Assembly (NCBI GenBank): GCA_000716465.1 | Contig: JNWL01000009.1 | Span: 87,653 to 151,652, forward strand | Origin: Streptomyces bikiniensis | GTDB lineage: Bacteria > Actinomycetota > Actinomycetes > Streptomycetales > Streptomycetaceae | DNA: 64,000 nt | Direction: 5' to 3' | In this document: one piece after another, positions 7,855-15,186 of the stretch | Layout: the number at the start of each line of letters is the position of its first letter | Numbering within the stretch: the first letter of the stretch is position 1 | The notes under the pieces: model-generated | Database searches by the model: none | Told to the model about the DNA's origin: nothing | Seen by the model: the letters and a program-made list of their open reading frames with translations, nothing else | Translations under genes and position numbers: made by a program

Positions 7855-9549
7855 TCAGACGCCGCCCGTGCGTTCCGGATCGTCCAGCGGGGTGTCCACC
7901 CGCAGCCAGCGGTAGCCGTACGGTGCCAGCTCGACGCCGACACGGCCGCCGGCCGCCGCCTCGACCACGTCCCCGGTGAACATGTCGGTGAGCCGGCGGC
8001 CGCCCTCCAGGCCCGGCACGGTCGTGGCCGCGGCGACCCGCCGGTCCGAGAAGTTGTGCAGCGCCAGCACCGCCCCCTCCGGAAGCGAACTGAAGTGGGC
8101 CAGGACGCCGGGGTCGTCCGCGTCGAGCACATCGGTCCGGCCCCAGGCGAGTTCGGGGGCCTCGCGGTACCGCTCGACCAGCGACCGCACGCGGCTGAGG
8201 AGCGAATCCGGGTCGCCCGCCTGGTCGCGCACGTTCACCCGCTCCGGCCCGTACGCGCCCTCGGTCATCGGATTGGGGAAGTCGCCGCCCGGCGCGGTGG
8301 AGAACCCGGCGCCCTCGTCCGCCGTCCACTGCATGGGGGTGCGGACGGCCTGCCGGCCCTCGGCGGCCAGGTTCTCGCCCATCCCGATCTCCTCGCCGTA
8401 GAAGAGCACGGGCGTGCCGGGCAGGGTGAACAGCAGACTGTAGGCCAGCTCCACGCGGCGCCGGTCGCCGCCGACCATCGGGGGCAGCCTGCGGCGCAGC
8501 CCCCGGCCGTACAGGCGCATGTCCTCGTCCGGGCCGAAGGCCGCGAACACCTCGGCGCGCTCGCCGTCGTCCAGCTTGTCGAGCGTCAGCTCGTCGTGGT
8601 TGCGGACGAAGGTCGCCCAGTGCCCGTCGCGCGGGGCCTCCGGACGCTCGCGCAGGGCCGCCGCCAGCGGCCCGGCCTCCCCGCGGGCGAAGGACAGGTA
8701 CATCTTCTGCATGCCGATGAAGTCGAAGCACATGTCGAGTTCCTCGCACCGGCCGGCCTCCGGATCGCCGAAGAACCTCATGGTGTCGGGATAGGGCAGG
8801 TTGACCTCGCCGAGCAGGACCGCCTCGCCGTTGCGGCGCCCGAGGAAGGACCGCAGATCGGCCAGGTAGTCGTGCGGATCGGGCAACTGTCCCGCGTCCT
8901 CCTGGCCGTCGGTCTCCAGGAGGAAGGGGACAGCGTCGACGCGGAAGCCGGAGAGCCCGAGCTGCGTCCAGAAGCCCATGATGCGGGCTATCTCGTCCCG
9001 TACCGCGGGATTGGCCACGTTGAGGTCGGGCTGCTGCCGGTAGAAGCGGTGCAGGTAGTACTGCCCGGTCTCCTCGTCGTACTCCCACGGGCTCTGCTCG
9101 GCGTCGGGGAAGACGACGCCCTTCGGCCCGTCCTCGGGCGGCTCGTCGCACCAGACGTACCAGTCGCGGCGGGCGGACGTACGGCTGGAGCGGGACTCCC
9201 GGAACCACGGGTGCCGGTCGGAGGTGTGGTTCACCACCAGGTCGGCGATGACACGGATGCCCCGGTCGCGGGCGGTCCGCACGAACTCGGTGAAGTCCCC
9301 GAGGGTGCCGAGGCGCGGGTCGACGCCGTAGAAATCGGTGATGTCGTAGCCGTCGTCCCTTTCCGCGGTCGGATAGAACGGCATCAGCCACACGCAGGTG
9401 ACGCCGAGCCGGACGAGGTGGTCGATCCGCTGGATCAGGCCCGCGAAGTCCCCGATCCCGTCCCCGTCGCCGTCCTGGTACGTCTCGACGTCCAGGCAGT
9501 ACACGACCGCGTTCTTCCACCACAGGTCGGAGGTCCGGGTCAGCCTCAT
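7855..9549 (-). CDS. GH13 alpha-glucosyl enzyme, trehalose-synthase-like
   Basis: A 564-residue GH13 protein. The N-terminus (DLWWKNAVVYCLDVETYQDG) and the motifs DLVVNH (103-108), GFRVD with nucleophile Asp205, LLGEVN with acid/base Glu248 and RNHDE with Asp319 give a complete catalytic triad. Overall it resembles trehalose synthases (maltose to trehalose isomerisation) and related glucosyltransferases; it has no C-terminal maltokinase. Its ATG overlaps the stop of the upstream flavin oxidoreductase (ATGA), with GGAGG before it, so the two are coupled. A hydrolase or sucrose-type specificity cannot be excluded by eye. Confidence 0.85.
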   Translation of the reverse strand: MRLTRTSDLWWKNAVVYCLDVETYQDGDGDGIGDFAGLIQRIDHLVRLGVTCVWLMPFYPTAERDDGYDITDFYGVDPRLGTLGDFTEFVRTARDRGIRVIADLVVNHTSDRHPWFRESRSSRTSARRDWYVWCDEPPEDGPKGVVFPDAEQSPWEYDEETGQYYLHRFYRQQPDLNVANPAVRDEIARIMGFWTQLGLSGFRVDAVPFLLETDGQEDAGQLPDPHDYLADLRSFLGRRNGEAVLLGEVNLPYPDTMRFFGDPEAGRCEELDMCFDFIGMQKMYLSFARGEAGPLAAALRERPEAPRDGHWATFVRNHDELTLDKLDDGERAEVFAAFGPDEDMRLYGRGLRRRLPPMVGGDRRRVELAYSLLFTLPGTPVLFYGEEIGMGENLAAEGRQAVRTPMQWTADEGAGFSTAPGGDFPNPMTEGAYGPERVNVRDQAGDPDSLLSRVRSLVERYREAPELAWGRTDVLDADDPGVLAHFSSLPEGAVLALHNFSDRRVAAATTVPGLEGGRRLTDMFTGDVVEAAAGGRVGVELAPYGYRWLRVDTPLDDPERTGGV

Positions 9550-10544
9550 CGGACGTCCTCCGCGCGCACGGGCCCCGCCGGAGCCGCGTCGAGCCGGGGC
9601 AGCACCTTCTCCCCGAACGCGTCGACGAACGCGCTCTGCTCAGGGCCGACGTGGTGCAGCATGACCGTGTCGAAGCCGAGATCGGCGTACTCCTGGAGCC
9701 AGGCCGCGTGCTGCCCCAGGTCGGCCGAGACGTTGACCGCCTCCGCGACCCGCTCCGGCGTCACGTGCTCACTTGCCTGGTCGAACAGCTCGGCCGTGTC
9801 CAGGTCCCAACTCACCGGCGGACCGTGCACGTTGGTGCGCCACTGGTCGTGCGCGACGGCGAGCGCGGTGTCCGGGTCCGGGTCCCAGCTCAGATGGACC
9901 TGGAGGTGCAGCCGGCCCGCGCCCCCGGCGGAGCGGTAGGCGTCCACGATCCGGCGCAGCCGCTCGTGCGGGGCGTTGACGGTGATGAGCCCGTCGGCCC
10001 AGTCGGCGCACCAGGCCGCGGTGGCCTCGCTGCACGCCGCGCCGATCAGCGGCGGCACCGTCTCCGGGAGCGTCCAGAGGCGGGCGCGGTCCACGGTCAC
10101 CAGACCGTCGTGGCTCACCTCCTCGCCGCGCAGCAGCGCCCGGATGACGTCGACGCACTCGCGCAGCCGCGCGTTGCGCACGTCCTTGCGCGGCCAGCGG
10201 TCGCCGGTGATGTGCTCGTTGGACGCCTCGCCGCTGCCCAGGGCCGCCCAGAAGCGGCCCGGGTACATGGCGGCGAGGGTGCCGACGGCCTGGGCGACGA
10301 TCGCGGGGTGGTAGCGCTGCCCGGGCGCGTTGACGACGCCGAAGGGGATGCGGTCGGTGGCCTGGAGGGCGGAGCCGAGCCAGGACCACGCGAAGCCGGA
10401 CTCGCCCTGCCGGACGCTCCAGGGCGAGAAGTGGTCCGAGCACATGGCGGCGCCGAAGCCGGCCTCCTCCGCGCGGACGGCCGCGGCCAGGAGGTCCGCG
10501 GGCGGCACCTGCTCGTGCGAGGCGTGGAATCCGTAGACGGTCAT
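9546..10544 (-). CDS. LLM-class flavin-dependent oxidoreductase
   Basis: A 332-residue luciferase-like TIM-barrel protein: MTVYGFHASHEQVPPADLL, SDHFSPW, RFWAALGSGEASNEH and ALRGEEVS-type segments are diagnostic of the LLM superfamily. It most resembles the subgroup described as probable non-F420 flavin (FMN) oxidoreductases. The substrate is unknown. It lies between two GH13 genes: 60 nt after the alpha-glucosidase and with a 4-nt ATGA overlap into the trehalose-synthase-like gene. No strong ribosome site precedes the ATG, so translation may depend on the upstream gene. Confidence 0.85.
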   Translation of the reverse strand: MTVYGFHASHEQVPPADLLAAAVRAEEAGFGAAMCSDHFSPWSVRQGESGFAWSWLGSALQATDRIPFGVVNAPGQRYHPAIVAQAVGTLAAMYPGRFWAALGSGEASNEHITGDRWPRKDVRNARLRECVDVIRALLRGEEVSHDGLVTVDRARLWTLPETVPPLIGAACSEATAAWCADWADGLITVNAPHERLRRIVDAYRSAGGAGRLHLQVHLSWDPDPDTALAVAHDQWRTNVHGPPVSWDLDTAELFDQASEHVTPERVAEAVNVSADLGQHAAWLQEYADLGFDTVMLHHVGPEQSAFVDAFGEKVLPRLDAAPAGPVRAEDVR

Positions 10545-10604
10545 GGGCCGCGTGTACCCCGGGGTGCGGGGAACAGACGGCGCGTTCCGCGAGGTGACGG
10601 CACC

Positions 10605-12305
10605 TCACCCGACCCGCCGGTGCACCCTCGCCTCCCAGGGCGCGAGGACCGTGCGTCCGTCCTCCGCCGGAAGGGACGGCCCGTTGCCCAGGACGAGTTC
10701 GGCACCCTCCCACCCACCGGGAAGGTCCACCGCCACGGTGTCGCCCGTGAAGTTGCCGACGACGAGCAGCGTGGTCCCCTCGTGGTGACGGGTGAAGGCG
10801 TACACGCGCTCGTCGTCGGGCAGCAGCATGGTGAAGTCGCCGTGCACGACCGCCGGTTCGGCGTGGCGCAGGGCGATGAGCCGCCGGTAGTGGTGGAAGA
10901 CGGAGCCGGGGTCCGCACGGGCCGCGGCGGCGTTGACCTCGGTGTGGTCCGGGTTGACCGGGAGCCAGGGGGTGCCCGTGGTGAAGCCGGCCCCCGGGGA
11001 GGCGTCCCACTGCATGGGCGTACGGGCGTTGTCCCGTCCCATGGCGCGCAGCCCGGGCAGGACGTCCTCGGGCGCCGCCCCCGCGCGCAGCGCCTGTGCG
11101 TAGTGGTTGAGGGACTCGATGTCCCGGAAGTCCTCGATGGTGCGCAGGGGAGCGTTGGCCATCCCCAGTTCCTCCCCCTGGTAGACGTAGGGGGTGCCGC
11201 GGTGCAGGTGCAGCACCGTGGCCAGCATGGTCGCGGACCGCGTCCGGTGCCGGGGGCCGTCGTCGCCGAACCGGGAGACCACGCGGGGCTGGTCGTGGTT
11301 GTTCCAGTACAGGCTGTTCCAGCCGACGTCCGCGAGGCCGGCCTGCCAGCGGCCCAGGGACGCCTTCAGGTCGGTCAGCCGCAGCGGCCGCGGATCGAAC
11401 TTGTGGGCGCCGTGGTCGAGTCCGACGTGCTCGAACTGGAACACCATGTCGAGCTCGGCCCGGTCAGGGTCGGTGAACAGCCGGGCCTGCTCGACGGTCA
11501 CGCCGGGCATCTCCCCGACGGTCAGCAGCCGGCCGGGGTGGCGGGCCATGACCTCCTGGTGCATCTCCCGGAGGTAGTCGTGGATGCGCGGACCGCAGAC
11601 GTAGGAGGGCGACCCGTCGCCGTACGGGCCGTCACCGCGCAGTTCCCCGTCGGGCAGCGCCGGGTCCTTGGAGACGAGATTGATCACGTCCATCCGGAAG
11701 CCGTCCACGCCCCGATCCAGCCACCACCGCATCATCGCGTACACGGCCTCGCGCACCTCGGGGTTCTCCCAGTTGAGGTCGGGCTGCTTCGGCGAGAACA
11801 GGTGCAGGTAGTACGCGTCGCTCGCGGGGTCGCGCGTCCAGGCCGGGCCGGAGAAGAACGAACCCCAGTTGTTGGGCTCCCGGCCGTCGCGCGGCGACCG
11901 CCACCAGTACCAGTCCCGCTTGGGGCTCCCGGGGTCCCGCGACTCCCGGAACCAGGGATGCTCGTCGGAGGTGTGGTTGACGACCAGGTCCATGATCAGC
12001 TTCATGCCGCGCCCGTGCACCGCCGCGAGCAGGCGGTCGAAGGCCGCGAGATCCCCGAAGACGGGATCGATGCCCTGGTAATCGCTGATGTCGTAGCCGT
12101 TGTCGTCCTGCGGCGACGGATAGACGGGCGAGAGCCACAGCACGTCCACGCCGAGCTCCGCGAGATGGTCCAGGCGGCCGGTGATGCCGTCCAGGTCACC
12201 GATGCCGTCGCCGTCGGAGTCGGCGAAGCTGCGGGGATAGATCTGGTAGACGACCGCGGACCTCCACCACGCGTCGTCCTTCCTTGTCACGGTGCCGGGC
12301 GTCAT
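10605..12305 (-). CDS. GH13 alpha-glucosidase (oligo-1,6-glucosidase-like)
   Basis: A 566-residue GH13 enzyme. It starts DDAWWRSAVVYQIYPRSFAD, has MDLVVNHTSDEHPWF (about 105-119), GFRMDVINLVSKD with nucleophile Asp206, VGEMPG with acid/base Glu265, and NNHDQPR with Asp338. The pattern fits alpha-glucosidases and oligo-1,6-glucosidases acting on short maltooligosaccharides, trehalose or isomaltose in the cytoplasm; no signal peptide is visible. The ATG at 12305 is preferred because GGAGGA lies 8 nt upstream; an upstream in-frame start would add an unrelated low-complexity tail. It is the first gene of the glucan-metabolism run. Confidence 0.88.
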   Translation of the reverse strand: MTPGTVTRKDDAWWRSAVVYQIYPRSFADSDGDGIGDLDGITGRLDHLAELGVDVLWLSPVYPSPQDDNGYDISDYQGIDPVFGDLAAFDRLLAAVHGRGMKLIMDLVVNHTSDEHPWFRESRDPGSPKRDWYWWRSPRDGREPNNWGSFFSGPAWTRDPASDAYYLHLFSPKQPDLNWENPEVREAVYAMMRWWLDRGVDGFRMDVINLVSKDPALPDGELRGDGPYGDGSPSYVCGPRIHDYLREMHQEVMARHPGRLLTVGEMPGVTVEQARLFTDPDRAELDMVFQFEHVGLDHGAHKFDPRPLRLTDLKASLGRWQAGLADVGWNSLYWNNHDQPRVVSRFGDDGPRHRTRSATMLATVLHLHRGTPYVYQGEELGMANAPLRTIEDFRDIESLNHYAQALRAGAAPEDVLPGLRAMGRDNARTPMQWDASPGAGFTTGTPWLPVNPDHTEVNAAAARADPGSVFHHYRRLIALRHAEPAVVHGDFTMLLPDDERVYAFTRHHEGTTLLVVGNFTGDTVAVDLPGGWEGAELVLGNGPSLPAEDGRTVLAPWEARVHRRVG

Positions 12306-12645
12306 CGGCGGTCTCCTCCGGGCGTCGGTGCTACGGGTACGGGCCACGGGTTTCCCTTTCCCCGGTACGGCGGCCGAACCGCTCGTGGGCCGGGGCCGGG
12401 GCCGTGCACGAGCACAGAACCGGTTGCCGTCCTCCGTCACGGCCCGAGCACGTACGACGTCGGCGTGGCGGAGGGTGAGGCCGAGGGTGAGGGTGAGGGC
12501 GAGACCGAGGGTGAGGGTGAGACCGAGGGTGAGGGTGTGGCCGAGGGTGAGGGTGTGGCCGAGGGGGGAGAGGACGGCCGCCGCACCTCCCCGTCACGCG
12601 CTCCGGACGACCACGTACGACCCCTGCGCTCCGCATGTCCCGTGA
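12306..12645. other. Gap upstream of the glucosidase with a GAGGGT repeat tract
   Basis: About 340 bases with no well-supported gene. Bases about 12472-12565 are degenerate 6-bp GAGGGT/GAGGCC repeats. On the minus strand they encode Pro-Ser-rich sequence, on the plus strand Glu-Gly-rich sequence. The promoter of the glucosidase operon should lie between here and 12305, but I could not identify boxes with confidence. Confidence 0.6.
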
Positions 12646-12649
12646 TCAC
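12437..12649 (-). CDS. Possible Pro/Ser-rich small ORF coupled to membrane protein
   Basis: A 70-codon frame beginning with a GTG that overlaps the stop of the upstream membrane-protein gene (GTGA). The second half is PSATPSPSVSPSPS-like repeats from the 6-bp tandem DNA tract. Such tails occur as cell-wall linkers in streptomycete exported proteins, but this frame has no signal peptide or folded domain of its own. It may be a read-through tail lost by frameshift, or not a gene. Confidence 0.25.
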   Translation of the reverse strand: MITGHAERRGRTWSSGARDGEVRRPSSPPSATPSPSATPSPSVSPSPSVSPSPSPSASPSATPTSYVLGP

Positions 12650-13119
12650 CTCGCGGAGGCCTTCCGCTCCGGGGTCGACGCGGAGGGCACCGCGTTGGCG
12701 AGAAGGACACAGACGCCCGCGGCTGCCGCGAGCCCCAGCGCTCCCGGCCCCACGAAGGCGGGCACGTCGTCGGTCGTGTCACTCCCACCGCCCTGCCGCA
12801 GACAGACGTACCGCGGCGGCAGGTACTCGACCCGATGGCCTACGACGTCCGCCGCCCGGGGCGCGTCCGCCGTACGGCAGGGCTGGACGGGAAAGGCGTC
12901 GGCGCCACTGTCCTCGGTGACGAGCACCGCCAGGCCGAGGTTCAGCAGCCCCCACCCGTACACGGCCGCGGCGGCCGCGCCCGTCAGCGCGGCCGCGCAC
13001 TTCAACCGGGTCTGCCGGTCGGCCCGGCGCACCCCGACCTGCCCGAGACGACCGAAACCGTATCCGGCGAGCCCGAAGCACACGAGAGCCAGGACGACGA
13101 GGAGCACAAGTATCACCAT
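12646..13119 (-). CDS. Small membrane protein, three predicted helices
   Basis: A 157-residue protein with hydrophobic segments at the N-terminus (MVILVLLVVLALVCFGLAGY), the middle (AAALTGAAAAAVYGWGLL) and near the C-terminus (GALGLAAAAGVCVLLANAV). Between helices 2 and 3 lies a hydrophilic loop of about 55 residues with two cysteines. I do not recognise the family. The ATG at 13119 lies inside a short inverted repeat (ATCACC-N4-GGTGAT, 13112-13127) that could affect initiation or bind a regulator; no strong ribosome site is visible. Confidence 0.6.
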   Translation of the reverse strand: MVILVLLVVLALVCFGLAGYGFGRLGQVGVRRADRQTRLKCAAALTGAAAAAVYGWGLLNLGLAVLVTEDSGADAFPVQPCRTADAPRAADVVGHRVEYLPPRYVCLRQGGGSDTTDDVPAFVGPGALGLAAAAGVCVLLANAVPSASTPERKASAR

Positions 13120-13206
13120 GAGGTGATCCCATCAGCAGGCGCCCCCCAAAGCCACACCGAAGCCCGCGATCCCGTTTTCAGGCCGCCGAGGCGCAGACCG
13201 GGGTTC

Positions 13207-13401
13207 TCACCGGGTGGCGCTCCGCCCCCCTCGCTCCCTCTGCTTCCACGCCTCGACGATGGCGATCGGGATGCGCCCGCGTTCGGGCAGGTCGTACCCG
13301 TTGGCGTTGGCCCAGTCTCTGATGACGCGTGTACGGACGGGCGCCTCGAAAGCCGTGACCGGTGCACTGCCTCGGAGAGGCGAAGAAGGGTCTGTGCTCA
13401 A
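13207..13401 (-). CDS. Lsr2 DNA-binding-domain mini-protein
   Basis: The C-terminal 40 residues, VRTRVIRDWANANGYDLPER followed by GRIPIAIVEAWKQR, match the C-terminal AT-hook-like domain of the nucleoid protein Lsr2 (family form: IRxWAxxNGxxVxxRGRIPxxVxxAY), including the RGR-type minor-groove loop. The N-terminal beta-sheet oligomerisation domain of Lsr2 is absent. A TTG at 13401 with GGAG 6 nt upstream gives 64 residues; the same frame remains open further upstream (to 13515) but crosses a strong hairpin, so the short form is preferred. It may bind AT-rich DNA as a monomer or modulate full-length Lsr2; this is inference. Confidence 0.65.
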   Translation of the reverse strand: MSTDPSSPLRGSAPVTAFEAPVRTRVIRDWANANGYDLPERGRIPIAIVEAWKQRERGGRSATR

Positions 13402-13434
13402 GGAGATCTCCGGGTGGCAGGGGGAACGTTCATG

Positions 13435-13461
13435 CCCCTCGCCGGCAACACCGGCGAGGGG
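13435..13461. terminator. Perfect 11-bp hairpin
   Basis: CCCCTCGCCGG (13435-13445) and its exact complement (13451-13461) flank a 5-nt loop. It lies just upstream of the Lsr2-like start and downstream of the 13522-14058 gene on the same strand, so it can act as an intrinsic terminator between them. No U-tract follows, as is usual in streptomycetes. Confidence 0.55.
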
Positions 13462-13482
13462 GACCCAGGGGATGCCTTTCGG

Positions 13483-13503
13483 GCCGGGCGGTGACCGCCC
13501 GGC
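13483..13503 (-). terminator. Perfect 9-bp hairpin downstream of the 13522-14058 gene
   Basis: GCCGGGCGG and its exact complement are separated by a 3-nt loop, 18 nt past the stop of the minus-strand gene ending at 13522. Position and stability fit an intrinsic terminator; with the hairpin at 13435 it forms a tandem pair. Confidence 0.6.
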
Positions 13504-13521
13504 ACCCCACCCCACGCCCCG

Positions 13522-14058
13522 TCAGTTGCCGGGGAAGGAGAAGTAGAGCGCCTCGCTGTAGAAGGACGCGAAGTGGCTCTGCCAGTCGTTTCGGACCGCG
13601 GCCAGCCAGTGGTCGTTCCGGCCGGCGATCGCCGCCTCCGCCCGGGCGACGGCGTCGGGGATGTCCGCGGACACCAGACGCCGCACGCTCTCCACCGGAT
13701 CGTCGTCCGTCATCGAGACGATCTCCCCGGTCTCCAGGACGAAGTGCTTCGCCTGCTGCTTCTCCAGGTGCGCCGTGGTCCTGGCGACGCACTCGGCGAA
13801 CTCGGCATCGCCCTCCAGGCCCTTGCCGACCGCACCCAGGAGGTCCAGGAGCAGGGCCGCCCCGCCGGCGTAGTCCGCGGCGATGCCGATCGGAGGGTTC
13901 CAGATCATGGACGGGACGATCGTCGTCCCGCGTCCCACCATGAGCTTGTGCGCGAGCGGAATGTCCCAGTTGTGCTCGGATATGCAACGGATCCCCTGGG
14001 GGATCTCCGTCTCGTTCGGCATCGAGTCAGCGGAATAGAGATATGAACGGTTCGCCAT
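13522..14058 (-). CDS. Conserved hypothetical protein (MANRSYLYS-type)
   Basis: A 178-residue cytoplasmic protein starting MANRSYLYSADSMPN, an N-terminus I associate with a family of actinobacterial proteins of unknown function; I cannot name a reaction. It is acidic and mostly helical, with a stretch AAHLEKQQAKHFVLETGEI-like in the middle and an aromatic tail (SHFASFYSEALYFSFPGN). The ATG at 14058 is preferred over an upstream in-frame GTG because the family-like N-terminus starts there, although no good ribosome site is seen. Two hairpins follow the stop. It lies 176 nt downstream of the XRE regulator on the same strand but is separated from it by a tandem repeat. Confidence 0.7.
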   Translation of the reverse strand: MANRSYLYSADSMPNETEIPQGIRCISEHNWDIPLAHKLMVGRGTTIVPSMIWNPPIGIAADYAGGAALLLDLLGAVGKGLEGDAEFAECVARTTAHLEKQQAKHFVLETGEIVSMTDDDPVESVRRLVSADIPDAVARAEAAIAGRNDHWLAAVRNDWQSHFASFYSEALYFSFPGN

Positions 14059-14183
14059 GACGGCGACGTTAACACCGGGGACCGACAACGCCGGTGCCAA
14101 CGGATCGGGCCCGGTCGCCCCGCCCCGCACCACCCGCTTCCGCGCCCCCGACCTGCCGCTCCGTCACGGAGAAGTCAGAACAA

Positions 14184-14230
14184 CCGGACAGCCGGACAGC
14201 CGGACAGCCGGACAGCCGGACAGCCGGACA
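14184..14230. repeat. 8-bp tandem repeat (CCGGACAG) x 5.9
   Basis: Five exact copies of CCGGACAG and a sixth partial one lie directly after the stop of the XRE regulator (14235). They are in no supported gene. Copy number could vary between strains by slippage. Confidence 0.85.
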
Positions 14231-14234
14231 ACCG

Positions 14235-15083
14235 TTACCGTGGAACCTCGTTCCATCGAGACAGGACCCGCAAGGCGTCGGCGGAACCCGGACCGTTCGG
14301 GGTGTAGACCTCAAGGCGGTGGTCAGGGCTGTCGGGCTGCAGCCAGACCTGGTAGTCGACGCTCAGCGCGCCCACGGTCGTGTGCCGCATGCGCATGGTC
14401 CCCGTAGTGCAGTCCGCCACGTCCCGGTTCGCCCACAGCGCCGAGAAGTCGTCGCTGCGCATGGTGAGTTCGCCGATCAGCTCCGCCAGGCGCGCGTCGG
14501 TGGGGTAGCGGCCGGCGGTCAGCCGGAGGTACGCCACGTGGGCGCGGGCGAGCGCGTGCCAGTTGCCGTACAGATCACGCGTCACCGGGTCGAGGAAGAA
14601 CATCCGGGGGATCGACGGACGGCGCTCCGGATCGTCCGGTGTCTCGAAGGCGATGTGCTCGGCGTGCAGGGCGTGCCCGCTGCGGTTCCACGCGAGCACG
14701 TCCCCGCGACGCCCCAGGACGATCGCCGGCGTCGCCTCGCCCAGGGAGTCCAGAAGTGCGAGGACGCGCTTGTGGGGCTCCTCCGCCGGAGGCTCGGCGA
14801 GCCGCGGCGTCGACGAGTGCCTGGCGAGGTTGTGCAAGTGCGCGGTCTCGTCCGCGTCGAGCCGCAGCACCCTGGCGAGCGCGTCGAGCACCTGTCCCGA
14901 AGCCGTCTCCGCCTGCCCCTGCTCCAGCCGCGTGTAGTAGCCGGCACTCACTCCGGCGAGCTGGGCGAGTTCCTCCCGCCGCAGCCCGGGGACACGACGC
15001 CCGTTCCCGTGGGCGCGCAGCCCGACCTCGTCCGGCGTGACCCGGTCACGCCGGCTCTTCAAGAACGCTCCGAGGCTCTCCAC
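14235..15083 (-). CDS. XRE regulator with MmyB-like ligand-binding domain
   Basis: A 282-residue protein. An N-terminal XRE HTH (LRREELAQLAGVSAGYYTRL around residues 36-55) is followed by a helical linker and an MmyB/PAS-like sensor domain (LGRRGDVLAWN, AYLRLTAGRYPTDARLAELI, VDYQVWLQPDSPDHRLEVYTP). This architecture is abundant in actinobacteria, where it commonly regulates a divergent oxidoreductase or efflux gene. Here the divergent neighbour is an MFS pump. The GTG at 15083 is chosen because the family begins shortly before the HTH; the upstream frame crosses the intergenic operator. Ligand unknown; control of the pump is inferred from arrangement. Confidence 0.85.
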   Translation of the reverse strand: MESLGAFLKSRRDRVTPDEVGLRAHGNGRRVPGLRREELAQLAGVSAGYYTRLEQGQAETASGQVLDALARVLRLDADETAHLHNLARHSSTPRLAEPPAEEPHKRVLALLDSLGEATPAIVLGRRGDVLAWNRSGHALHAEHIAFETPDDPERRPSIPRMFFLDPVTRDLYGNWHALARAHVAYLRLTAGRYPTDARLAELIGELTMRSDDFSALWANRDVADCTTGTMRMRHTTVGALSVDYQVWLQPDSPDHRLEVYTPNGPGSADALRVLSRWNEVPR

Positions 15084-15113
15084 GACCGCAAGCGTAAGCC
15101 GATCGCCTCCGCC

Positions 15114-15139
15114 GCCGGGTATACCTGCCGGGTGTACCC
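15114..15139. promoter_or_regulatory. Tandem palindromic operator between XRE regulator and MFS pump
   Basis: Two abutting 13-bp units, GCCGGGTATACCT and GCCGGGTGTACCC, each contain a GGGTRTACC palindromic core. They lie in the middle of the 103-bp divergent intergenic region, the expected place for the XRE regulator's binding sites. Confidence 0.55.
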
Positions 15140-15186
15140 ACGGCAGGGGACTGGCTGCCGGCCGGCCGACGACCGACGGTCGAGGC

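Noticed and set aside
12437..12649. Glu-Gly-rich plus-strand reading of the same repeat
   Set aside because: Either strand of a 6-bp GAGGGT repeat gives an open low-complexity frame; neither is good evidence for a gene, so only the minus-strand coupled frame is listed, with low confidence.
14184..14230. Regular 8-bp repeats considered as a CRISPR array
   Set aside because: Units are only 8 bp with no spacers, and there are no cas genes; a simple tandem repeat.
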